From Nitrosomonas sp. (GTDB lineage Bacteria; Pseudomonadota; Gammaproteobacteria; Burkholderiales; Nitrosomonadaceae): a stretch of DNA of 64,000 bases. The DNA lies in the NCBI GenBank assembly GCA_019745325.1, contig JAIETK010000001.1:248001-312000 (forward strand), in the 5' to 3' direction. Below, one piece after another: positions 56,475 through 64,000 of this stretch. The notes under the pieces were generated by a model, which was not told where the DNA came from, made no database searches, and saw nothing but the letters and a program-made list of their open reading frames with translations. A program made the translations under genes and the position numbers. Positions within the stretch are counted from its first letter, which is position 1; every line of letters begins with the position of its first letter.

Positions 56475-56490
56475 AACGGCTTCTGCCGTT
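56475..56490. terminator. Hairpin between fliE and the ABC-F gene
   Basis: AACGGC-TTCT-GCCGTT, a perfect six-base stem with tetraloop, lies between two convergent stops. The T-tract is weak on both sides. Confidence 0.45.
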
Positions 56491-56493
56491 GAC

Positions 56494-58347
56494 TTATTCT
56501 TCCAGTGCTGATTCTAGCTCAAGCCAACTTTCTTCCAGATCCGCTATTTTTTTCTCAAGCGCCGAAAAAACTGCATTAAGCCGGTCAATTTCTTCCCGCG
56601 GGCAATTTGCGTAAGTAGCCGGGTCAGCTAGCCGCCGGTTTATCTCCGACAATTCTTGTTGCGCGCTTGCTATGGCTGCTTCCAGTTTTGATTGTTTCGA
56701 CAATAGCGTTTTTTTATTCGGCTTGATCGCCACATGAGATTGAGTTTTCTGCGGCGTGGATTTTGTTGTGGCTTCGTCGGCGGCGCGGCGGTTTTCCAGC
56801 CACTTTTTATAATCCTCCAAATCACCATCCAGCGGTTGTATCTTACCATCGGCAACCAGCCATAACTCATCGGCTACTGCGCGTACCAGGCTGCGGTCGT
56901 GCGAAACCAATATGACCGCGCCGGTATAATTTTCCAACGCCAGTGTCAAGGCATCGCGCATATCCAAATCCAAGTGATTGGTGGGTTCATCCAGCAGCAA
57001 TAAATGCGGTTTTTGCCAGGCCAGTATGGCTAGCGCCAAACGGCTCTTCTCACCGCCGGAAAAACTGGCGACCGGTCGATCCTCGCTGTCGCCGCCCAAC
57101 CCGAATCGTCCCAGAAATGTTCGTAAATCCAGCTCGGTTTGTTGTGGCGCGATTTCCTGCAAATGTTGCAGCGGTGTCTTCTTACTGTCCAGATTTTCCA
57201 GCTGATGTTGCGCGAAATAGCCCATTTGAATATTTTCCGCGCGCTCCACTGAGCCCGAGACCGGTTTTATTTCCTCTGTCAGCAATTTAATGAATGTCGA
57301 CTTTCCAGTTCCGTTGGGGCCCATGAGCGCAATTCTCGAACCCGCTTGCAGCGTGAGATTAACCTGCTGAAATAACACAACATTGTTATAACCGAAGCTG
57401 ATATTTTTTATGCGGAGCAACACATCCGGGCTTCGTTCAGGCGCTTCAATTTCAAGGTCAAAATGGCCATCTTGCAAATGAACCGGTGCAAGACGGACCA
57501 ATCGTTCCAGTGCTTTGATGCGGCTCTGCGCTTGCTTGGCTTTGGTTGCCTTGGCACGAAAACGCCGCACGAAATCTTCCATGTGCGCAATGTGTTTTTG
57601 CTGAAGCTGCCAGGCCTGTGTTTGTTGCGACAGTTGTTCGGCGCGGGCGCGCTCAAAGTCATCGTAATTACCGCTATAAGTTTCAATGGACCGGTTATGG
57701 ATGTAGGCAATGCGATTGGCGCAGGTATTGAGAAATTCGCGGTCATGGGATACGACGATGACACTGCCCGGATAGCGCAATAGATACTGCTCCAACCAGA
57801 GGATTGCTTCCAGATCCAGGTGATTCGTCGGTTCGTCAAGCAGCAGCAGATCGGCGCGATGCATCAACGCTCTCGCAAGATTCAAACGCATCCGCCAGCC
57901 GCCCGAGAAATGATTGACCGATCGCTCCAGTACTGAATTTTCAAATCCTAATCCGTTCAATAACTGTGCTGCCCGTGACCGTGCCGTATAGCCGGCGATC
58001 GCTTCATAACGTTGCTGTGCTTCAAACCAGGCGGCATCATGCTGTGCTTGCGATAACGTGCTTTCGAGTTGCCGCAGTTCCACATCGCCGTCCAATACAA
58101 ATTCAAGTGCAGGCCGGCCGGAATTGATGATTTCCTGTTCGACGAAAGCAATCGTTTTACCGGATTGCATGCTTACTTCGCCGCCATCCGGTTTGATTAC
58201 GCCGCGGATTAACTTGAATAATGTGGATTTTCCGCAACCGTTCCGGCCGACCAGGCCGATACGTTGATTGGCAAAAATTTGCAGATGACAGTTTTCCAAT
58301 AACGGGACACCGCCTTGTAAATAGGACAGCGATTGAATCGTTAGCAT
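56494..58347 (-). CDS. yheS: ABC-F family ATPase, YheS type
   Basis: A 617-residue soluble protein with two ABC ATPase domains (Walker A GRNGCGKS and GPNGTGKS; signatures FSGGWRMRLNLARAL and FSGGEKSRLALAIL) joined by the helical linker that reaches into the ribosome (RFRAKATKAKQAQSRIKALERL). A C-terminal coiled coil follows. ABC-F proteins free stalled ribosomes. The long domain-1 match is closest to E. coli YheS (637 residues) rather than Uup or EttA. Confidence 0.9.
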   Translation of the reverse strand: MLTIQSLSYLQGGVPLLENCHLQIFANQRIGLVGRNGCGKSTLFKLIRGVIKPDGGEVSMQSGKTIAFVEQEIINSGRPALEFVLDGDVELRQLESTLSQAQHDAAWFEAQQRYEAIAGYTARSRAAQLLNGLGFENSVLERSVNHFSGGWRMRLNLARALMHRADLLLLDEPTNHLDLEAILWLEQYLLRYPGSVIVVSHDREFLNTCANRIAYIHNRSIETYSGNYDDFERARAEQLSQQTQAWQLQQKHIAHMEDFVRRFRAKATKAKQAQSRIKALERLVRLAPVHLQDGHFDLEIEAPERSPDVLLRIKNISFGYNNVVLFQQVNLTLQAGSRIALMGPNGTGKSTFIKLLTEEIKPVSGSVERAENIQMGYFAQHQLENLDSKKTPLQHLQEIAPQQTELDLRTFLGRFGLGGDSEDRPVASFSGGEKSRLALAILAWQKPHLLLLDEPTNHLDLDMRDALTLALENYTGAVILVSHDRSLVRAVADELWLVADGKIQPLDGDLEDYKKWLENRRAADEATTKSTPQKTQSHVAIKPNKKTLLSKQSKLEAAIASAQQELSEINRRLADPATYANCPREEIDRLNAVFSALEKKIADLEESWLELESALEE

Positions 58348-58609
58348 GGTATTTCAGCGATCATAAACATTTATAAAACCGGAAATAGTCAAACTCCAGT
58401 GACAAAGCGCACAAGGTTAGTAAAATCATTGTTGCAAGGTTTGCTGACTTCTTCGATACTGTCAAACTCTATTGCGCGATTGCCACGCTTCGTATTGAGA
58501 CTCAAGGAAATTACTCGCGAGCTGTCATATTGAAGTTTTTCCGGAAATGGGAATGTTATCAATCACGATAAATTAAAGGAATTTTCACGGCGTTATTTTA
58601 ATCCATTCC

Positions 58610-61030
58610 ATGGGCAAACTACTAAAAGCCGTATTGCTGGCATTCATTAGCCTTATGATCGTGACCGTATCAGGGCTATATCTATTCCGCCACGCTATCG
58701 TTGAAGCCGTTATCAGCGATCAATTGCGTCAGCGCGGTTTTCCGTTGCAGTCGATTGAAATTCCTGACGTTTCGTTTAATTCTCTGCAATTGCAGGATAT
58801 AACAGCCGGAAAAAGCAGCGAATTTCGTTTAAAGAGTCTCCAGCTTGCTTGGAATTTTCAAGAAATTTTAGCAGGAAAACCGGTTTCGGCCACGATCAGC
58901 GGCCTGCAAGCAACCATCGATTTAAAAGCGGGCGCTTCCAATTTCACCATGCCGCAATCCCAGATGCCGGTTGCGCAGTGGAAAATTTCCATTCCTTGGT
59001 TGCCGGAATTGAAATTAAGCGATTCCGCGGTTTATTTTCACACGGCGACCGGAGACATCACGTTGGCGCTATCCGGCAGCATCGGAGCGATACAATCCGG
59101 TAAGCAGGAAATACATCTGAGTGCAGTAACTTCCGCTTCTTTCTTGCAGGCAACGACCGTGTTTAAAGGCGCTTTCGATAATCAGGGAAATCTCCAAGGT
59201 AAAATTTCTGTTTCGGAAGCCAGGCTCGATACGCCGGAAGCCAAAATTGCGGATTTTTCCAGTGAAACTTCCTTTGTGTTTTCAGCGTTGCGGCCGCAGC
59301 AAATACAGACTAATACTTCATTGTCGGGTATCCGGCTGTTGCGAAAAGAAGAGATATCTGCTGCCGAATTGGCATTGGAAGAAATTTCCCTGGCAGGGGA
59401 ATTTCAGCGATCTGCGGATTCGATGCAAGGTGAGATGGATTTCAGAATCGCCGGCGGTCAAATAACCGCCGATGCGCTGAAGCTCGAGCAACTCGCAGTT
59501 TCCATACCTGCTCAAATCAAACTTCATCCATCATCTGTGCAAATCGGGTTGCGCGAACAGGCACATATCACCTTGGGAAAAATTTTTACCGGCTATCCCC
59601 TGCAGATCAAAGATTTTAAAGGCTTCTCTATCGATCAGGCCGACCTGGATCTGGCAAAAGATGATCATGGCATAACGCTCCAGCATCGGATTTCGATCCT
59701 TCCCGCTAATCTGACATTGCTGGATGAACGCCCGGACTCATCGGCGCGCAAAGTGCAGATCCACCCCGGAACAATTTCCCTGATCGGGAAATTGAGTGAT
59801 TCCGAGAAATACCAAGGCACACTGGCGATTAATAATGCAGCCGTTAACTTGCCGGCGCAGATTCAGGCATCGGATATTTCCGTTGCCCTGCACCTGAATG
59901 ATCAAGAGGATGATGCCGTTGCGAGTTTTGCAATCGGCCGGGTGCATCATCTCGCAGCGGAACCGTTGTTCGCGGCACTGTCCTTTGCCGGTGCGATTCG
60001 TGATATTGCCAAGCGCGATGAGCCCGCTGTTTATGCGTTGACATTGTCTGGCGGTGTGCCAAGACTGGACTATATGAAACTGACGGGTCAATACGCGACC
60101 GATACCGGCAAGGGCAAATTGAAAGCTGAGATCGTGCCGCTCAGTTTTTCACCAGGGGCGTTGCAGCCAAGCGATTTATTGCCGTCCTTGGCGCAATTGC
60201 AGGATGTGAGCGGAAAAGTCAATGCCTACGCGCAGCTCCGGTGGGATAAAGATGGCGTGCAAAGTAGCGGCGCCGAGCTGGAAATGCGGGATCTTTCATT
60301 CACTCGGGAGACGTTAAAGTTAAACGACTTGAACGCCATGCTTCATTTGGATAATTTAATCGCGTTGAGCAGCGAGCGGCATCAATCGATAACCATCCGC
60401 CGGGTTGATTCCGGGATTCCACTGGAAAAAATATTGATTTCTTACCATATCGAAGGTACGACGCCGCCCCGTCTGGCGATACAAAAAGCGCAATTTTCAG
60501 TGATTAACGGGGTCGTGTCGCTGGTGCCGGCGGTCATTGATCCGGCGGCGGCACAGACGGATATTTTGCTCCGCATCGAAGATATTGATCTCGAAACCTT
60601 CTTTAATCTGATCAAAATCGACGGACTGGCCGGAAGCGGTCAGCTCGATGGCCAGATTCCAATGACTTTAAAAGATAACGTATTGACGATCACAAATGGT
60701 CATCTTGCGGCGAGATCGCCGGGAATTTTGCGGTTTAAATCGGAAAAAGCCTCGAAGATGCTGTCTTCCGCGGGGAAGGAAATGAATTTATTGCTGCAAG
60801 CTATGCAAGAGTTCCATTACACGGAGCTTTCGTTGAATCTGGATAAGCCGGGTTTGCATGATTTGGTGGTCAAACTCTCGGTATTGGGGAATAATCCCAA
60901 CGTTAAAGATGGCCAGCCGTTCCGGCTCAATATTAAACTGGAAACCGATATTGATAAAATTCTGCAAACGATTAACCAAGGGTATCACTTGTCCCATGAA
61001 ATTCTGCGCGGCTCATTCATACTCCGTTAA
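58610..61030 (+). CDS. ydbH: YdbH-type AsmA-like phospholipid transport protein
   Basis: An 806-residue protein with one N-terminal membrane helix (about 5-27) and a long periplasmic beta-rich body, ending in a YdbH-type domain (YTELSLNLDKPGLHDLVVKL). In E. coli YdbH acts with YhdP and TamB to move phospholipids to the outer membrane. It is followed by ynbE and ydbL in the conserved order. The spacer before it (58348-58609) has nothing recognisable except AT-rich promoter-like sequence. Confidence 0.88.
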   Translation: MGKLLKAVLLAFISLMIVTVSGLYLFRHAIVEAVISDQLRQRGFPLQSIEIPDVSFNSLQLQDITAGKSSEFRLKSLQLAWNFQEILAGKPVSATISGLQATIDLKAGASNFTMPQSQMPVAQWKISIPWLPELKLSDSAVYFHTATGDITLALSGSIGAIQSGKQEIHLSAVTSASFLQATTVFKGAFDNQGNLQGKISVSEARLDTPEAKIADFSSETSFVFSALRPQQIQTNTSLSGIRLLRKEEISAAELALEEISLAGEFQRSADSMQGEMDFRIAGGQITADALKLEQLAVSIPAQIKLHPSSVQIGLREQAHITLGKIFTGYPLQIKDFKGFSIDQADLDLAKDDHGITLQHRISILPANLTLLDERPDSSARKVQIHPGTISLIGKLSDSEKYQGTLAINNAAVNLPAQIQASDISVALHLNDQEDDAVASFAIGRVHHLAAEPLFAALSFAGAIRDIAKRDEPAVYALTLSGGVPRLDYMKLTGQYATDTGKGKLKAEIVPLSFSPGALQPSDLLPSLAQLQDVSGKVNAYAQLRWDKDGVQSSGAELEMRDLSFTRETLKLNDLNAMLHLDNLIALSSERHQSITIRRVDSGIPLEKILISYHIEGTTPPRLAIQKAQFSVINGVVSLVPAVIDPAAAQTDILLRIEDIDLETFFNLIKIDGLAGSGQLDGQIPMTLKDNVLTITNGHLAARSPGILRFKSEKASKMLSSAGKEMNLLLQAMQEFHYTELSLNLDKPGLHDLVVKLSVLGNNPNVKDGQPFRLNIKLETDIDKILQTINQGYHLSHEILRGSFILR

Positions 61031-61126
61031 TTTGGACGGCGCTAGATTGTGACCATGGAGCAAACAATGCTCATTACCGGCTCCCATCGATTAAAACGGG
61101 GCTCATTACAAAAAAGGAGTGCAATC

Positions 61127-61342
61127 ATGCGCAACATTGATCAAATGGCTAAAATTATGATCGTTAAGGTTTGCCTGATTCTTGTCTGTCTGGTAATCAC
61201 AGCTTGCGCGCCGACAGTCAAAGTGGAATCACCGCAAGAACCCATCACGATCAATTTGAATATCAAACTGGACGCTGACATCCGAGTCAAGCTTGAGGAA
61301 GAAGCCAAAAAAGATATTGCAGCCAATCCCGGCATCTTCTAG
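61127..61342 (+). CDS. ynbE: YnbE-family outer-membrane lipoprotein
   Basis: A 71-residue lipoprotein with lipobox VITAC and the family sequence CAPTVKVESPQEPITINLN. In E. coli YnbE forms a beta-stacked bridge with YdbH at the outer membrane. The ATG at 61127 with AAAGGAGT eight bases before it is the true start; the upstream extension (to 61049) is ignored. Confidence 0.88.
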   Translation: MRNIDQMAKIMIVKVCLILVCLVITACAPTVKVESPQEPITINLNIKLDADIRVKLEEEAKKDIAANPGIF

Positions 61343-61366
61343 AAGTTATAATACAAGGAGAATATT

Positions 61367-61717
61367 GTGCAGCCTATTGAGAGAACGATTTTGAAGAATC
61401 CATTGCCCGGTCTTACGATCGCTTTTTTACTGACCTTTTCACTTTACACTTCACTGATCAACGCAGAAAGCCTGGAAAATCTTCGCGCATCGGGTGCAAT
61501 CGGTGAGGCCTATAATGGTTATGTCATCGCACGTCAACCCGAAGCCCAAGCGGAAGCGGATGCAATCAATGTAAAACGCAGAGCCATTTATCAGGAAAAA
61601 GCCGCTGCGCAAGGTATTGATATTGATCAGGTAGCCAAGGTATATGCTGCAGAAATCTTTAAAACCGTTCCGGCGGGAACGTGGATTCAAATAGACGGGC
61701 AGTGGAAAAAAAAGTAA
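61367..61717 (+). CDS. ydbL: YdbL-family (DUF1318) periplasmic protein
   Basis: A 116-residue protein with a signal peptide (cut near INA) and the DUF1318 block LENLRASGAIGEAYNGYV. In E. coli YdbL prevents over-multimerisation of YnbE. The start is GTG at 61367 behind AAGGAGAAT. It completes the ydbH-ynbE-ydbL operon. Confidence 0.88.
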   Translation: MQPIERTILKNPLPGLTIAFLLTFSLYTSLINAESLENLRASGAIGEAYNGYVIARQPEAQAEADAINVKRRAIYQEKAAAQGIDIDQVAKVYAAEIFKTVPAGTWIQIDGQWKKK

Positions 61718-61730
61718 CGCCACTGATGTT

Positions 61731-61787
61731 TAACAAAACAACAGAATCACACTAAATATTTAGTATTCTTTTAATATCATTTTGTTA
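61731..61787. promoter_or_regulatory. Nested palindromes before the RTX/DUF4214 gene
   Basis: ACTAAATATTTAGT (61751-61764) is a perfect 14-base palindrome. It is framed by TAACAAAA (61731-61738) and TTTTGTTA (61780-61787). It lies 14 bases after ydbL and 30 before the RTX gene, so it could be an operator of the latter. Confidence 0.4.
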
Positions 61788-61816
61788 TGTAAATTTTACC
61801 TCTGGAGGGCAATCAA

Positions 61817-62902
61817 ATGACATTCCACGTTTTCCACCTGAACGAAGTCTATTCAAATGCAGACGGCACCATCCAATTCATCGAGTTCATGGGCGATGCC
61901 GACGGACAGAATTTGTGGGCGGGACGTACCATTACATCAACCGATGGCAGCGTGACCAAGACCTACAACATTACAGCCAATCTTCCCAATGCTGCGACCC
62001 TCAACAAAACCGTTCTGGTTGCGACGCAAGGATTTGCAGACTTAGGAATTGTGACGCCTGACTATATCATTCCGAATGGTTTTCTGTTTCTATCCGGGGG
62101 CACTGTCAATTTTCCCGGTATGGATGACGGCAGATTGTCTTACGCCAATTTGCCGGTGGATGGCGTGACTTCCCTGAATCCCGACAGTTCAACCGGCATC
62201 AACTCACCGAAAAATTTTGCAGGCAATACCGGAACTGTACCGAGTAATATCTTTACGGGCACAGATGGTTCCGATAATTTAACCGGTACATCGGGTAATG
62301 ATTTTATTGTCGCATTCGGCGGGAACGATACACTCAATGGTAATAGTGGAGACGACAAATTAAGCGGCGGTTTCGGCGCCGATACCGCGATTTTCAGCAG
62401 CAGCCGGGCAAATTATACCGTTGCTGGCACCAGCACTGGTTTTAGCGTATCGGGTCCCGATGGTAATGACACGCTTTTGGGAATCGAACGGTTCAGATTT
62501 ACGGATAAGAAAATAGCTGTCGATCTCGGTGACGGACAATCCGCCAACAATACGGCCCGCCTTATTGGTGCGGCTTTCGATGCGCCGACCATTGCACAGC
62601 ATCCGGATTATGTCGGTATCGGATTGAATCTGTTTGATTCCGGACAAAGCATGCTCGCGGTATCGCAACTGGTGGTCGGCATCCTGGGGTTGTCCAATGA
62701 TGCGTTTGTCGACAAGGTATACCAAAATGTGGTCGGTAGTTTACCGTCTGCTTCCGAACATGATTTTTATGTCAAGTTATTATCCGGCAGCGGCGGCATG
62801 TTGAGCCAAGCGCAACTGCTCGAAATTGCAGCCAATACCGATATCAATGAAGTCAATATCAATCTCACCGGGCTGCAACAAACCGGTGTTGAGTTTATTT
62901 GA
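61817..62902 (+). CDS. Secreted RTX protein with DUF4214-like C-terminus
   Basis: A 361-residue acidic protein without a signal peptide. Residues about 1-140 are an unrecognised beta-rich domain (FHVFHLNEVYSNADG, IQFIEFMGDA). RTX nonapeptide repeats (148-193, GNDTLNGNSGDDKLSGG) bind calcium. The C-terminal part (about 270-350) resembles DUF4214. The likely route is type I secretion. CTGGAGGGC precedes the ATG. It is convergent with cca. Confidence 0.8.
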   Translation: MTFHVFHLNEVYSNADGTIQFIEFMGDADGQNLWAGRTITSTDGSVTKTYNITANLPNAATLNKTVLVATQGFADLGIVTPDYIIPNGFLFLSGGTVNFPGMDDGRLSYANLPVDGVTSLNPDSSTGINSPKNFAGNTGTVPSNIFTGTDGSDNLTGTSGNDFIVAFGGNDTLNGNSGDDKLSGGFGADTAIFSSSRANYTVAGTSTGFSVSGPDGNDTLLGIERFRFTDKKIAVDLGDGQSANNTARLIGAAFDAPTIAQHPDYVGIGLNLFDSGQSMLAVSQLVVGILGLSNDAFVDKVYQNVVGSLPSASEHDFYVKLLSGSGGMLSQAQLLEIAANTDINEVNINLTGLQQTGVEFI

Positions 62903-62954
62903 CGGATTGCCTGAATCAGTCAAATGAGTTCTTTGGCTGATATTGTTAAAGATA

Positions 62955-62993
62955 GCCGGGAACCGGATTGAATCATGAGATCTCGTTCCCGGC
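62955..62993. terminator. Hairpin overlapping the cca 3' end
   Basis: GCCGGGAAC (62955-62963) and GTTCCCGGC (62985-62993) form a perfect nine-base stem spanning the cca stop. It lies between convergent genes; T-tracts are poor. Confidence 0.45.
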
Positions 62994-64000
62994 AATGTCG
63001 ATGTTCCCTCCGTGCAGTTCTTTTTTTATTTTAGAAATCCGTGCTTCGCGCACTTTGTTGTGAATGGCAACTGGTAATTCCGCTGTATTGGTGATCGTTT
63101 GGCTCAATTCAGCGGCAATCGCACCGGCGTCGACTTGCAGTGCCGCCGCCAATGCTTTCCTTAAACGCTCCGCTTGGGTATAAGGTTTGTCGGCATATCC
63201 CGGGCGGCCATGAAAATCGCAGGCACAGGCTTGCAGAAATTCTTCAAATCGAGCCGGTTTTCTATAAGCATCGACGCCTTGCAGCATATCCGCAACGGTT
63301 GACGGTCTTAACTCTTCCGCGCGGTGGACATCGCCGTGATAACGGGCGACCAGTAGCGCCAAGTCACGGGAATCTTTGGGAACCCGGATACGCTCGCATA
63401 AATTTTTGGTCAGTTCGATGCTGCGCGCTTCATGCCCGATATGGCGCGGCCATTCCTCCGGCGGCGTGGTGCCTTTGCCTAAGTCATGCATCAGGGTTGC
63501 AAAGCGCACTGGCAGCGAATAATTCCTGGACGCGGCATAATCGATCGCCATCATGATATGTACACTGGTATCGATTTCAGGATGCGCGTGCGCCGGTTGC
63601 GGCACACCGAACAGCACGTCGACTTCCGGCATGATCCGGGCCAGCGCGCCGCATTCCCGCAGCACATAAAACATCCGGGACGGATGATTTTCCATTAACC
63701 CGCGCGCGAGTTCCTGCCAGACACGTTCAGGGACCAGCGCATCGACCTCGCCGTTATGCACCATGTCGTTCATCAATGCCAATGTTTCCGGCGCAAGGCG
63801 AAAGCCGAAACGCGCGGCAAAACGGGCAGCCCGGAGGATACGCACTGGATCTTCGGAGAAAGCCGGGCTGACATGCCGTAATATTCCCGCCTCGAGATCG
63901 GCAACGCCGTTGAATGGATCGATGATATGACCGGTTTCATCCTTCGCGATCGAATTGATTGTCAAATCGCGCCGCGCCAGGTCTTCCTGCAGCGTGACTT
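62973..64000 (-). CDS. cca: CCA-adding enzyme / multifunctional tRNA nucleotidyltransferase, partial (5' end outside window)
   Basis: The frame stays open past the right edge; RRDLTINSIA near the edge is the family motif, so the TTG at 63965 is internal. This enzyme adds the CCA end to tRNAs. The visible ~342 residues include the end of the nucleotidyltransferase head, the RNA-binding domains (EDPVRILRAARFAARFGF) and an HD domain (HPEIDTSVHIMM, LMHDLGKG), as in the E. coli enzyme with phosphatase and phosphodiesterase activity. It is convergent with the RTX gene. Confidence 0.93.
   Translation of the reverse strand, partial: VTLQEDLARRDLTINSIAKDETGHIIDPFNGVADLEAGILRHVSPAFSEDPVRILRAARFAARFGFRLAPETLALMNDMVHNGEVDALVPERVWQELARGLMENHPSRMFYVLRECGALARIMPEVDVLFGVPQPAHAHPEIDTSVHIMMAIDYAASRNYSLPVRFATLMHDLGKGTTPPEEWPRHIGHEARSIELTKNLCERIRVPKDSRDLALLVARYHGDVHRAEELRPSTVADMLQGVDAYRKPARFEEFLQACACDFHGRPGYADKPYTQAERLRKALAAALQVDAGAIAAELSQTITNTAELPVAIHNKVREARISKIKKELHGGNIDIAGNEIS

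Overview
The window looks like the chromosome of a motile betaproteobacterium, most likely a Nitrosomonas-type ammonia oxidiser (Nitrosomonadales). This is inferred from gene content and protein style: a single LolC/E-type permease with LolD, a ybeZ-ybeY-corC block beside miaB, a three-gene transhydrogenase, GIGGTG/DUF5666 and DUF6502 proteins, a PEP-CTERM protein and a polar-type flagellar cluster. No amo, hao or rRNA gene is present, so the genus is not proven. No tRNA, rRNA, CRISPR array or intact insertion sequence was recognised. Both window edges cut genes.

Layout. 0-5 kb: the end of an FAD/NAD(P) oxidoreductase with a PyrK-like Fe-S module, an Hpt protein, and pntAA-pntAB-pntB closed by a strong terminator. 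5-13 kb: mostly minus strand, with a PAS-EAL protein whose EAL site looks dead, a phosphoglycerate-mutase-like protein, an ABC exporter, lolDC, a Crp/Fnr regulator and rlpA, then speB on the plus strand. 13.9-24 kb: an accessory envelope region with an outer-membrane barrel carrying a 42-bp tandem repeat, a GIGGTG/DUF5666 protein and a DUF6502 protein on one strand. Divergent from these are a cupredoxin/beta-propeller protein, a duplicated-domain RTX-like protein and a Tat-exported PhoX phosphatase. Two short repeat families sit in this region. 24-31 kb: an NTF2-like protein, yaaA, a Do-type protease, a membrane-anchored metallophosphoesterase and rlmD. 30.7-32.3 kb: a small AT-rich patch with a third repeat copy, a PEP-CTERM protein and a decayed transposase. 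32.4-39.7 kb: a housekeeping block (miaB, ybeZ, ybeY, corC, recJ, an MgtC/DUF4010 protein).

39.7-56.5 kb: a 638-residue coiled-coil protein of unknown role, then the flagellar export/motor genes on the minus strand in two units, fliFGHIJK and fliLMNOPQR, separated by a clear intrinsic terminator. Divergent from fliF are an NtrC-type two-component pair (FleS/FleR type) and fliE. These genes build the MS ring, the switch, the export gate and the export ATPase, and the two-component pair very probably controls the sigma-54 steps of the hierarchy.

56.5-64 kb: an ABC-F protein (yheS type), the ydbH-ynbE-ydbL envelope phospholipid-transport operon, an RTX/DUF4214 secreted protein and the start-less part of cca.

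The strongest candidates for something undescribed are (1) the DUF6502 / GIGGTG-DUF5666 / barrel module facing a cupredoxin-propeller gene across a spacer with repeated operator-like sequences; (2) a family of about 147-bp inverted-repeat elements, with three copies here, each placed at or a few bases after a stop codon; and (3) a second, long-hairpin element abutting one of them.
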